Source: Desulfosudis sp034189195
GTDB taxonomy: Bacteria > Desulfobacterota > Desulfobacteria > Desulfobacterales > Desulfosudaceae
Direction: 5' to 3'
Length of the DNA stretch: 64,000 bases
Assembly (NCBI GenBank): GCA_034189195.1
Contig: JAXHVI010000140.1
Location: 1-64,000 of the forward strand
In this document: piece after piece, positions 1 through 8,122 of the stretch
How positions within the stretch are numbered: position 1 is the first letter of the stretch
How the letters are laid out: the number at the start of each line of letters is the position of its first letter
Program-made: the position numbers and the translations under genes
The notes under the pieces: generated by a model
Databases searched by the model: none
What the model saw: only the letters and a program-made list of their open reading frames with translations
Told to the model about the DNA's origin: nothing

Positions 1-200
1 TTATCGTGGAAACCAAGGGACGGGAAGAACTGGATGTACCACAAAAAATGACCCGGCTGCGTCAATGGTGCGACGATATCAACAGCGCACAATCAGACGT
101 GAGATATGATTTTGTTTACGTGGACCAGGAGAGCTTTGAAAAATATAAACCCGCTTCATTCCGGCAACTGGTTGAAAGTTTCAAACAATATAAAAGGTAA
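1..200 (+). CDS. C-terminal end of a DEAD/DEAH helicase / type III restriction-like protein (partial)
   Basis: The reading frame is open from the window edge to the TAA at 198-200. The visible 66 or so residues begin with the motif IVETKGREELDVPQK, followed by RQWCDDIN and a final F-K-x-Y-K. This 'ETKGRE-LDVP-K-R--WC' pattern is typical of the extreme C-terminus of large restriction-type helicases (Res subunit/BPTD_3080-like), where the E-x-K part belongs to a nuclease-like fold. The start and the helicase motifs lie outside the window, so whether the gene is intact cannot be judged. It ends only 6 bases before the nqrF start and its last codons contain the likely nqrF ribosome binding site (AAAAGG, 192-197), so the two genes may be translationally coupled. 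A helicase is an unexpected upstream neighbour for nqrF. Confidence 0.6.
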   Translation, partial: IVETKGREELDVPQKMTRLRQWCDDINSAQSDVRYDFVYVDQESFEKYKPASFRQLVESFKQYKR

Positions 201-206
201 CCTGTC

Positions 207-1427
207 TTGATTTACGTTGTCAGTTTCAGCGTGTTTTCGTCGGTGATCTTGGTGCTGGTGGCCATGCTGCTGGTGCTGGAGGCCACGCTTGTGCGCAAGG
301 GCACCGTGCGCGTCGTGATCAACGACGATACCGACAAGGCCCTTGAAACGCCGGCGGGCGGCACCCTGCTGTCGGCCCTGGCCGGGGCCGACATCTTTCT
401 GCCCTCTGCCTGCGGCGGCGGCGGGTCCTGCGGCCAGTGCCGGTGCACGGTGGAGGAGGGCGGCGGCGACATCCTGCCCACCGAACTCTCCCACCTGAGC
501 CGCCAGGAGCAAAACGACAACGTGCGCCTGGCCTGCCAGCTCAAGGTGCGCCAAGACATGCGCATTCGCATTCCCGAGTCGATCTTTTCCATCAGGAAAT
601 ACACCGCCACCGTGGTGTCCAACAAAAACGTGGCCACCTTTATAAAAGAGCTGGTGCTCAGAATAGACAATGATGAAACAATCGAATTTGAGGCCGGCCA
701 GTACATGCAGATCGACATTCCCGAATATGACAGTGTCTGTTTTGCCGGCTTTGACGTGGCCGACCGGTTTGCCTCCGCCTGGGAACAGTTCGACCTGACA
801 GGGCTCTGCGTCACCGCCGACGAGCCGGTGTTCCGTGCCTACTCCCTGGCCAACCCGCCCTACGAGGAGCTGCTGCGCTTTACCATCCGCATTGCCACGC
901 CCCCGCCCGGGGCCGATGACATTCCGCCGGGGATCGGTTCGTCTTACGTGTTCAACCTGAAACCCGGCGACCGGGTGACCTTAAGCGGCCCCTACGGCGA
1001 TTTTCTGGTCAAACCCACCGGCCGGGAGATGTGTTTTGTGGGCGGCGGTGCCGGCATGGCGCCCATGCGGTCCCACATTCTTCACCAGCTCAACACCGAG
1101 CAGACCAAACGGCCCATCACCTTCTGGTATGGGGCCCGGTCGGTCCAGGAGATGTTCTACCACGAAGAGTTCACGAAGCTGGCTGAACAATATGATAACT
1201 TTTCCTACCATGTGGCCCTGTCCGACCCCCGGCCCGAAGACGACTGGCAGGGCATGACCGGCTTTATTCACCAGTGCCTTTACGACCACTACCTTAAAGA
1301 CCATGCCGACCCGGCGGAGATTGAATACTACCTGTGCGGCCCGCCGCCCATGATCGACGCGGTGATGACTATGCTGGACGAGCTGGGCGTGGAGCCGGAC
1401 ATGATCGCCTATGACAAGTTTTCGTAG
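207..1427 (+). CDS. nqrF: Na+-translocating NADH:quinone reductase subunit F
   Basis: NqrF is the NADH-oxidising entry subunit of the Na+-NQR membrane complex; it passes electrons from NADH through FAD and a [2Fe-2S] cluster. The 406-residue product has normal family length. Residues 3-25 are one N-terminal membrane helix. A plant-type ferredoxin domain follows with cluster ligands C69, C75, C78 and C110 (CGGGGSCGQC motif). The FAD part carries RAYSLAN and GPYGDF, and the NAD part GGGAGMAPMRSH and CGPPPMID. The start is a TTG at 207 with AAAAGG 9 bases upstream; the protein aligns with known NqrF from about its third residue, so little or nothing is missing. The partners nqrA-E are not in the window and the gene just upstream is a helicase, so the operon has been rearranged or interrupted. 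The complex would link NADH to the quinone pool and to Na+ export. Confidence 0.95.
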   Translation: MIYVVSFSVFSSVILVLVAMLLVLEATLVRKGTVRVVINDDTDKALETPAGGTLLSALAGADIFLPSACGGGGSCGQCRCTVEEGGGDILPTELSHLSRQEQNDNVRLACQLKVRQDMRIRIPESIFSIRKYTATVVSNKNVATFIKELVLRIDNDETIEFEAGQYMQIDIPEYDSVCFAGFDVADRFASAWEQFDLTGLCVTADEPVFRAYSLANPPYEELLRFTIRIATPPPGADDIPPGIGSSYVFNLKPGDRVTLSGPYGDFLVKPTGREMCFVGGGAGMAPMRSHILHQLNTEQTKRPITFWYGARSVQEMFYHEEFTKLAEQYDNFSYHVALSDPRPEDDWQGMTGFIHQCLYDHYLKDHADPAEIEYYLCGPPPMIDAVMTMLDELGVEPDMIAYDKFS

Positions 1428-1488
1428 AAAAGGATTCAAGGGGTCGAGGGGCCAAGTGAAAAAACCACCATTTAAGAGAGGAAACCGC

Positions 1489-1928
1489 ATGAACCGCAAC
1501 CTGCTGGCATGTCTTCTGACCGTGGCCATGGCCGGATGCGCCGGCACACTGCCCGGCCTGGTCGTCCATGACGGCCGGCTGCCCCCCTGCCCGGACACGC
1601 CCAACTGCGTGAACAGCCAGGCAACCGGCGGCCATTTTATCGGGCCCGTTGCCTACACCGGCCGGCCCCGGAAGCCATGGACCGGCTGGTGCAGCTCCTG
1701 AAAACCGAAAAACGGGTGGTTCTGGTCACTGTTGAACCGGCTTATATTCACGCCACCTTTACCTCTCGCCTCTTCCGGTTTGTTGATGACGTTGAGTTCT
1801 ACTTTCCCGACGAACCGGTCCTTCATGTGCGGTCCGCCTCACGGGTCGGCTATTCCGACCTGGGCGCCGACCGCCGCCGTATCGAGGATATCCGCAACCG
1901 CTTTGCCGCATCAGAAAAAGGGACATGA
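1489..1928 (+). pseudogene. DUF1499 lipoprotein gene with a frameshift
   Basis: Translation from ATG 1489 (AGAGAGGAAA upstream) gives a lipoprotein signal with lipobox TVAMAGC and then the DUF1499 signature PPCPDTPNCVNSQA. The frame leaves the family pattern near 1660 and ends at 1701. The rest of the domain (AMDRLVQLL ... YIHATFTSRLFRFVDD ... HVRSASRVGYSDLG) continues in another frame to the TGA at 1926-1928. A one-base loss or gain in the GC-rich run around 1655-1670 (ggccggccccgg) explains it, either as a real mutation or as a sequencing error. Function of DUF1499 proteins is unknown; the intact product would be an outer-layer lipoprotein. The 3' end overlaps the start of the next gene by 4 bases, so the two form one transcription unit. 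Confidence 0.75.
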
Positions 1929-2797
1929 GCAGAAAAAAAACCACTCGGGACTTTGTCTACCGGCCGCCTTACAACCTGTTGCTGATCACCGCCGGGGCGG
2001 CCCTCTTTTCCTTCGGCGTTGAGACCGTGGTAACCCCCCAGATGTTTATCACCGGCGGTGTTTACGGCACCGGCCTGCTGATCTACTACACCACCGGAAC
2101 CCTGAGCCCGGGCCTGTGGTTTTTCCTGCTCAACATTCCCCTGTTTCTGGTGAGCTGGTTTTTTGTCAGCCGGCGGTTCTTTTTCTACAGCCTCTATGCC
2201 ATGGTCCTGGTTTCCCTCTTTTCCATCTGCATTCAAGGGGACCTGAAAATTCAGAACCAGGTCTATGCGGCCATTGCCGGTGGCGTGCTGTGCGGCGCCG
2301 GCGGGGGACTGGTGCTGCGTTCCCTGGGCTCGGGCGGGGGACTGGACGTGGTGGCCATTATCTTAAACCAGCGGTTCAACATCGGCATCGGCCGTTTCTA
2401 CATGACCTTCAACAGCCTGCTGCTGTTTGCCTTTTTCCTGATCCAGCGGAACATCGACCTGTTTATCGCCTCCCTGATCGTTGTCTTTGTCTCAGCCACC
2501 ATGGTGGACTACATGCTGGCCCTTTTTAACGCCCGCAAGCTGGTCCTTGTCATCAGCGACAAGAACGCCGCCATTGCCAGGCGCCTGCAGGAAGACCTTC
2601 GCCAGGGCGCCACCATTATAAAGGCAAGGGGCGGGTTTTCCGGCAAAGACAAGGATGTGCTGATGGTGATCACCAACAACATTGTTCTCAAACGTCTGGA
2701 GGAGCTGGTGTTTACGGTTGACCCGCACGCCCTGTTTGTGGTGGAAAATACCTTCAACGTCATCGGGTCAACCTTTGGGAAGCGAAAAATATACTGA
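1925..2797 (+). CDS. YitT family (DUF161 + DUF2179) membrane protein
   Basis: This 290-residue protein has five or so hydrophobic segments between residues 15 and 200 (the DUF161/YitT membrane part, with the glycine-rich stretch LRSLGSGGGLDVVA), then a soluble C-terminal DUF2179 domain (KARGGFSGKDKDVLMVITNN ... FNVIGSTFGKRK). Length and domain order match the YitT/YpjC/YqfU family of inner-membrane proteins, whose substrate is not established. The ATG at 1925 overlaps the stop of the DUF1499 gene (ATGA), which indicates translational coupling. There is no obvious terminator immediately downstream; an AT-rich gap of about 200 bases follows. Confidence 0.88.
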   Translation: MSRKKTTRDFVYRPPYNLLLITAGAALFSFGVETVVTPQMFITGGVYGTGLLIYYTTGTLSPGLWFFLLNIPLFLVSWFFVSRRFFFYSLYAMVLVSLFSICIQGDLKIQNQVYAAIAGGVLCGAGGGLVLRSLGSGGGLDVVAIILNQRFNIGIGRFYMTFNSLLLFAFFLIQRNIDLFIASLIVVFVSATMVDYMLALFNARKLVLVISDKNAAIARRLQEDLRQGATIIKARGGFSGKDKDVLMVITNNIVLKRLEELVFTVDPHALFVVENTFNVIGSTFGKRKIY

Positions 2798-2830
2798 CAT
2801 ATAATTATTATAACCAGATACTTATTTAAT

Positions 2831-2847
2831 ATTACATTAGGTGTAAT
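2831..2847. promoter_or_regulatory. Short inverted repeat, possible operator
   Basis: ATTACA-ttagg-TGTAAT is a perfect 6-bp inverted repeat with a 5-base spacer in the AT-rich gap between the YitT gene and the Fe-S pseudogene (2798-3004). The next gene begins with what looks like the tail of a TetR-type regulator, so this may be a leftover operator, but that is inference. Nothing else clear is visible in the gap apart from a TTGACT/TTGACA stretch near 2970. Confidence 0.3.
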
Positions 2848-3004
2848 TTGTTTTAAGGAAATGACGGGAAAAGCCGGGATTGATTTTTGCTTTATATATG
2901 TGCAATTAAAAAATTCGGCAACCAGCTTCCGGCCCGGATCGAGACAAAACTCTTTACGGCGTTATTTTTGACTTTGACATATTGCACGTTAAAGGCAACA
3001 TTTG

Positions 3005-4157
3005 ATGCTGGCCCTTCAGTTTGAACGGCTGGCCCCCCTGCTGGAGATCGACATTCCACGAGAAGCGCCTTTTGACAAACGGCTGGCCGGGTTTATCGAC
3101 CATCGCACCACCCTGCTGGAGTTCATCTCCCCCACCCGCCGGGCAATAATGGCCGGGGGCATGTGGGAAGCCGCGGCCGAAGGACTTGATCTGAGCCGCC
3201 GGGTAAAAGAGGAGCAGAAGGAACGAATGATGTTACAACAGGCAGAGATCATCAGAAAAGCAAGGGAACTGGGGTTTGCCGACACCGGTTTCACCACGGC
3301 CGACCCTTTTGAGGAGCACCGGCAAATGCTGCTGGAACGGCAGGAGGAGTACGGATGGGCCGAGCGGGTGGGCCTTGACCTGCTGAAAGGCACTGATCCT
3401 GACGCCATCCTGCCGGGGGCAAAAAGCATCATCGTTCTGATCGAAAACTATTTTTCCCACGCCTATCCCCGCTCCATGGAGGGCATTTTCGGCCGGTGCT
3501 ACCTGGATGACGACCGGGTCACAAAAGACGGCCGGGTGCCGCGGATAAAGGCATTCCGCGCCTTTCTGCGGGAGGACGGCATCACCGCCAAGGTGCCCTT
3601 TAACCTGCCCCACCGGCGCGCTCAAGGGCAGCGGCAGAATCGATCCCCGCAAATGCGTCTCCTTTCTCTCCTATTTCGGCGACGGCATCACGCCCCTCAA
3701 AATGAGGGAGCCCATGGGTATGTTTGTCTACGGGTGCGACCGGTGCCAGAATGTCTGCCCCCGCAACCAGCCCTGGCTGGCCCAGGAGCTGCCGGTAAAC
3801 GAACGGGCCGCGGCCAAGGCGGAAAACTTCGACCTGCGGGCCCTGCTGCACATGGACACCGCTTATTTTGAAAGCAGTGTATGGCCCCACATGTTCTACA
3901 TGTCATCCGCCGACATCTGGCGCTGGAAGATGAACGTGGCCCGGGCCATGGGCAACAGCCGGGACCAGGGCTTTGTTCCGGACCTGGCACGGGCGTCTGA
4001 AGAAAACGAGGACCCCCGCGTCAAGGGAATGGCGGCCTGGGCCCTGGGCCACATCGGCGGCCATCAGGCAAAAACCGCCCTGGAAAAATTTTCCAAAACA
4101 GCGCTTGCCGGTCCCGTGGCCGAAGAGGTCCGTCTTGCAATGGATGCCTGCGCCTGA
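3005..4157 (+). pseudogene. QueG-like double-cluster Fe-S reductase, broken by an internal deletion
   Basis: From ATG 3005 the first frame reads an N-terminal stretch (about residues 1-55) resembling the C-terminal part of a TetR regulator (FIDHRTTLLEFISPTRRA). Then comes the N-terminal half of an epoxyqueuosine-reductase-like Fe-S protein (ARELGFADTGFTTADPF ... GRCYLDDDRVTKDG ... KVPFNLPHR). After NLPHR the frame becomes meaningless. In another frame the protein resumes exactly at CPTGALKGSGRIDPRKC and continues through VYGCDRCQNVCPRNQPW and HEAT-like repeats to the stop at 4155-4157. Family members have roughly 60-70 residues between NLPHR and CPTGAL, including the first Fe-S ligands; these are absent. 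Both sides share TGCCCCACCGG (3606-3616), read in two frames, which marks the deletion point. The product would lack part of one [4Fe-4S] site and is almost certainly non-functional. Confidence 0.85.
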
Positions 4158-4268
4158 CTGTAACAACCGTTGACCGACGGGTGCCAAGGGCGACCCGCAT
4201 ACCGTCAGAGTATGAATTTGCCTTGACAAAGCCCTGCCGCTGTGGCAAAAAATTTTTTTCTTTTCAGG

Positions 4269-4297
4269 TTGCAATACCGTTGCGGGTGGACTATAAA
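4269..4297 (+). promoter_or_regulatory. Predicted sigma-70 promoter of the qrc operon
   Basis: TTGCAA (4269-4274), a 17-base spacer and TATAAA (4292-4297) lie 62 bases before the qrcA start codon. Spacing is ideal and the -35 and -10 boxes each differ from consensus at one or two positions. The upstream gene is a pseudogene, so an independent promoter here is expected. Confidence 0.55.
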
Positions 4298-4358
4298 AAT
4301 TTGATTTACATGACCAAAACCGGTTAATCCCATAAATCGTAATGATGACGGAGTGTTC

Positions 4359-5021
4359 ATGAGCGCACAAGACAAATCGACACATGCTTCTGTTGGCGGC
4401 GGCAACCAGGAAAGCCCCAAAGACAAGGGCGGCCTTGCCATGCTGATCGCCTTTATCATCGGCCTTGTCGGCTCCCTGGTTGTGGGCTGGGTGGTCTTTC
4501 CGGAGCTGCTCTATTCTGAAAAAGAGCAGCCCTTTGAATTCAGTCATGCCCTTCACATGAATGAACTGGGGGACTGCGAAGCCTGCCACTTTTTCCGTGA
4601 AGACGGCACCTTTGCCGGGGTGCCCACTCTCAACGCGTGTCTCGACTGCCACAGCTACGCCATCGGCGAAACCGAGGCGGAACTGACCTTTGTGGAGCAG
4701 TATGTGGACCAGAACAAAGAGGTCCCCTGGCTGATCTATTCCCGGCAGCCCGACTGTGTTTTCTTCTCCCACGCGGCCCATGTTCGAAAGGCCGGCATGG
4801 ACTGCGTTACCTGCCACGGTTATCTCGGTGTATCGGAAAGCATGCCCGTCTACCAGGAGAACCGGATCACCGGCTACAGCCGGGACATCTGGGGATACGA
4901 CATCACCGGCGTAAGCCTGTTCAAAAAGAACGTGTGGGAAAGCATGAAGATGGACGATTGCGCCCGGTGCCACGAGGAAGAAACCGGCAGCAAGGGCGCG
5001 TGTTTCCAGTGCCACAAATAA
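4359..5021 (+). CDS. qrcA: QrcA, multihaem cytochrome c subunit of the Qrc complex
   Basis: QrcA receives or donates electrons on the periplasmic face of Qrc, the complex that reduces menaquinone with electrons from periplasmic hydrogenases and formate dehydrogenases via type I cytochrome c3. The 220-residue product has an uncleaved N-terminal membrane anchor (about residues 25-47) and five CxxCH haem-binding motifs beginning at C73, C94, C149, C201 and C215. Additional histidines (FSHALH, FFSHAAH) are candidate distal ligands. The studied Desulfovibrio protein is described as hexahaem; I find only five classical motifs here. I prefer ATG 4359 (GGAG 5 bases upstream) over the in-frame GTG at 4353. 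The next three genes complete the complex in the known order. Confidence 0.92.
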   Translation: MSAQDKSTHASVGGGNQESPKDKGGLAMLIAFIIGLVGSLVVGWVVFPELLYSEKEQPFEFSHALHMNELGDCEACHFFREDGTFAGVPTLNACLDCHSYAIGETEAELTFVEQYVDQNKEVPWLIYSRQPDCVFFSHAAHVRKAGMDCVTCHGYLGVSESMPVYQENRITGYSRDIWGYDITGVSLFKKNVWESMKMDDCARCHEEETGSKGACFQCHK

Positions 5022-5084
5022 CGACCGTCTGAAAGGACGCAATCATTCGCATTTGATGGTCTTGTAAAAAATCGAGGAGAACCG

Positions 5085-7220
5085 ATGAAAATAGACAGAA
5101 GAAGCTTTTTGACATTGCTGGCCGGCGGCGCCGTGGGTACGGCCCTGTCGCCCCTGCCGATCAAGCTTATGGATGACATCTCCATCTGGAGCCAGAATTT
5201 CCGGGGCACCCCCATTGAGGTGCCGGTGCCGGAAAGGGGCCCGGCCTCGTATGTGGATTCGGTATGCACCCTGTGCCCCGGCGGCTGCGGCATCTCGGTT
5301 CGCAAGATCGGGGACCGGGCCGTCAAGATTGAGGGGAAGCCCGGCCATCCGGTCAATGACGGCGGTGTCTGCGCCCTGGGCCTCTCCGGTCTTCAGCTCC
5401 TCTATGGCCCCTGGCGGGTGGCCGGACCGAAGAAAAAAGAAAACGGCAGATGGAAAAAGATATCCTGGGACCGGGCCCTTTCGGAAATCGCCGAAAAGCT
5501 CAATGAACTGCGCGAAGCGGGCAAGGCCGACGCCATTGCCGGCATCGCCCGCACCGGCCGCGGCACCGTGGCCCGGCTGATGCAGCGGCTCCTGGCCGCC
5601 GCGGGATCACCCCATTTTTTCCCGGTTCCCACCAATGAAGACGCTTACACAGATGCGGTTGCCCGCATGTTCGGCAAACCCGGCACCGTGGGGTTTGATT
5701 TTGAGAACAGCGGCTACGTCCTGAGCTTTGCCGCCGGCCTGCTGGACGGCTGGGGCTCGCCGGTCCGCATGTTCTCTGCCCACAGCCAGTGGAAAACCAA
5801 CGGGATCAAGATGGTCCAGGTGGAATCCCGGCTCTCTTCCACGGCGGCCAAGGCTGATCAGTGGGTGGCCGTCAAGCCGGGCACCGAGGCCGACCTGGCC
5901 CTGGGCCTGGCCCACGTGATTCTTCGCGACAACCTGAACGCCGGGGCCGCCGCCAACAGCCGCGCCTTTGACAGCTTCGAGGCCCTTGTGAAAAAAGACT
6001 ACACCCCGGCCCGGGTGGCGGCCGCCACCGGTGTCAAAGAATCGGTTATCGTGGCCCTGGCAAAGGAATTTGCCGCCGCCTCCCACCCCGTGGCGGTCTG
6101 CGGCCGGGGCGACGGCCAGACCCCCTGCGACAGCCGGGAAGTCATGGCTGTTACCGCGCTCAACGCCCTTGTGGGCAGCGTCAACCGCCAGGGCGGCATG
6201 ATCATCGGACCGGAGCCGGACTATATTCAGTGGGCCAGGCCCGTGCTGGACGATACGGCCCAGAAAGGCCTGGCAAAGGGTCCCAAAACACTCGCCGGCC
6301 TGCTGGCAGGTAAAACGCCCGACGTCCAGGCCCTCTTCGTGCTGGAGGCCAACCCGGCCTATACCCTGCATGACGCCACAAAAATTAAGGCGGCCCTGGA
6401 GGCGGTTCCCCTGGTGGTGAGCCTCTCTTCCTTCATGGACGAGACATCCGCCCTGGCCGACTATATTCTGCCCCTGCCCACCTGCCTGGAACGCACCGAG
6501 GACGTGGTGGTCACGGCCGGACTCAAGACCCCGATGATCGGCCTGACCCAGCCGGTGGTGGAGCCCCGGCTCGACACCCGCCATCCCGGCGACGTGATCC
6601 TCGACCTGGCAAAGGCCATGGGCGGAACGGTTGCCGGGTCCTTTGCCTGGAGCGACTACCAGAACTGCCTGGAAGAGACCTTCGGCCTGGTTTACGGCAA
6701 ACTTGCCGCGGAAGGATACCTTCAGAAATCGGTGCTGGAAACATTGATCGATACCGCCGTTGCCGTGGGCAGGGTCGACTTTAGCCCGGTGGTGGAGGCG
6801 GACAAGAAGGCACGGCAGAACGCCCCGGCCCTGGTGCTGGCGGCTTACGACGCCATGCGCATCGCCGGCGGAGCCATTGCCACCCCCCCCTATGCCATGA
6901 AAATTGTTCCTGACACCATTTTAAAGAAAAACGATCTTTACGTTGAGATAAATCCGGAAACCGCCCAAAAGGCCGGTCTTGCCGACGGCAAGGCCGCCGT
7001 GGTGGAGACACCGGCGGGCAAGGCCCAGGTCCGGGTCCGGGTCACCCACGAGGTGGCGCCGGGCATGGTGGCCATGCCCAGGGGCTTCGGCCATACCGCC
7101 TATGACGACTATGTCAGCGGCAAGGGCGTCAACGTCAACGACCTGATCGGCCCGGTACCGGACCCGGTTTCCGGTCTTGACACGGCATGGGGCGCACCGG
7201 CGAAACTTACAAAAGCATAA
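5085..7220 (+). CDS. qrcB: QrcB, molybdopterin-oxidoreductase-like subunit
   Basis: QrcB is the large periplasmic subunit of Qrc. It belongs to the molybdopterin oxidoreductase family, although characterised members carry no molybdenum. The 711-residue product starts with a twin-arginine signal (DRRSFLTLL, residues 4-12). A [4Fe-4S] site follows: C61, C64, C68 and C96 (CTLCPGGCG ... GGVCALG). The central domains carry family features such as VCGRGDGQTPCDSREVM and ADYILPLPT, and the C-terminal 120 residues form the molybdopterin-dinucleotide-type beta barrel (PRGFGHTAYDDYV). The ATG at 5085 has GAGGAGA 5 bases upstream. Gap to qrcA is 63 bases and to qrcC 18 bases, so it sits within one operon. 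The Tat signal explains export of the pre-assembled Fe-S proteins to the periplasm. Confidence 0.93.
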   Translation: MKIDRRSFLTLLAGGAVGTALSPLPIKLMDDISIWSQNFRGTPIEVPVPERGPASYVDSVCTLCPGGCGISVRKIGDRAVKIEGKPGHPVNDGGVCALGLSGLQLLYGPWRVAGPKKKENGRWKKISWDRALSEIAEKLNELREAGKADAIAGIARTGRGTVARLMQRLLAAAGSPHFFPVPTNEDAYTDAVARMFGKPGTVGFDFENSGYVLSFAAGLLDGWGSPVRMFSAHSQWKTNGIKMVQVESRLSSTAAKADQWVAVKPGTEADLALGLAHVILRDNLNAGAAANSRAFDSFEALVKKDYTPARVAAATGVKESVIVALAKEFAAASHPVAVCGRGDGQTPCDSREVMAVTALNALVGSVNRQGGMIIGPEPDYIQWARPVLDDTAQKGLAKGPKTLAGLLAGKTPDVQALFVLEANPAYTLHDATKIKAALEAVPLVVSLSSFMDETSALADYILPLPTCLERTEDVVVTAGLKTPMIGLTQPVVEPRLDTRHPGDVILDLAKAMGGTVAGSFAWSDYQNCLEETFGLVYGKLAAEGYLQKSVLETLIDTAVAVGRVDFSPVVEADKKARQNAPALVLAAYDAMRIAGGAIATPPYAMKIVPDTILKKNDLYVEINPETAQKAGLADGKAAVVETPAGKAQVRVRVTHEVAPGMVAMPRGFGHTAYDDYVSGKGVNVNDLIGPVPDPVSGLDTAWGAPAKLTKA

Positions 7221-7238
7221 CCCATATAAGAGGAACGG

Positions 7239-8057
7239 ATGAAACACAATCAGCAGGGAACACCCAGAAAGTACGGCATGGTCATTGACCTGGACAAGTG
7301 CACGGGCTGCGGCTCGTGCATGGTGGCATGCATGTCCGAAAACAACGTGCCGTTCAAGAAGGACGAAACCGACAAGCTCAAAAGCATCACCTGGATGCGG
7401 GTCTACAAGCTGACCAACGGCAAGCCGTTTCCCGACACGGAAGTGTGCTACCTTCCCCGGCCCTGCATGCACTGTGAAGGGGACCACGGCCATTCGCCCT
7501 GCGTCTCCGTGTGCCCGGCCACGGCCACCGATTACGATCATACATCGGGCATTGTCAGCCAGATCTACACCCGGTGCTTCGGCTGCCGGTACTGCATGGC
7601 CGCGTGTCCCTACCATGCGCGGTACTTCAACTGGTTTGACCCGGTCTGGCCCGATGGCATGAAGGAGGCCTTGAGCCCCAACGTATCGGTGCGCATGCGG
7701 GGCGTGGTGGAAAAATGCAGCTTCTGCTACCACCGCTACCAGCTGGCCATGGAAAAGGCCTATGTGGAAGAGCGGGACACCCTGGAAGAAGACGAGTACC
7801 AGACCGCCTGCACCCAGGCCTGCCCGTCCGGCGCCATCATCTTCGGCGACCTGAACAATCCGGACCATGCCGTGCACCAGATCGTGCAGCCGGACCCGGC
7901 CCACCACGGCCGGCCGAAAAACCCCAACGCCTTCCGGCTGCTGGAACGCCTGGGCACCAATCCCAAGGTGTATTACATGTCCAGCCGGGAATGGGTCCGC
8001 AAGAGCGGCGACAACTACCTGGCAACAGAAAAGCCCGGGACACCGGAAACCCATTAA
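7239..8057 (+). CDS. qrcC: QrcC, four-cluster ferredoxin-like subunit
   Basis: This 272-residue Fe-S protein is of the DmsB/PsrB/NrfC type and wires QrcA/B to the membrane quinone-binding subunit. Cysteine groups are visible as CTGCGSCMVAC, CMHCEGDHGHSPCVSVCP, CFGCRYCMAACP, and a split last group of CSFC plus CTQACPSGA. That is enough for three or four cubane-type clusters. It has no signal of its own and is probably exported with QrcB through the Tat route. RBS AAGAGGAA lies just before ATG 7239. The C-terminal 80 residues are extended relative to minimal ferredoxins, as in other Qrc proteins. Confidence 0.92.
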   Translation: MKHNQQGTPRKYGMVIDLDKCTGCGSCMVACMSENNVPFKKDETDKLKSITWMRVYKLTNGKPFPDTEVCYLPRPCMHCEGDHGHSPCVSVCPATATDYDHTSGIVSQIYTRCFGCRYCMAACPYHARYFNWFDPVWPDGMKEALSPNVSVRMRGVVEKCSFCYHRYQLAMEKAYVEERDTLEEDEYQTACTQACPSGAIIFGDLNNPDHAVHQIVQPDPAHHGRPKNPNAFRLLERLGTNPKVYYMSSREWVRKSGDNYLATEKPGTPETH

Positions 8058-8122
8058 AACAAAAACCCGCACTGGCGGGTGTGGATATAAACCAGTCATC
8101 ACAAACAGGGAGTATATAGTTT

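Noticed and set aside
5607..6584. Long minus-strand open frame opposite qrcB
   Set aside because: Gly/His/Ala-rich shadow of a GC-rich gene; no family motifs, while the plus strand encodes clear QrcB motifs.
6921..8102. Long minus-strand open frame opposite qrcB/qrcC
   Set aside because: Crosses two real genes with cysteine-cluster motifs on the plus strand; its own translation shows no domain.
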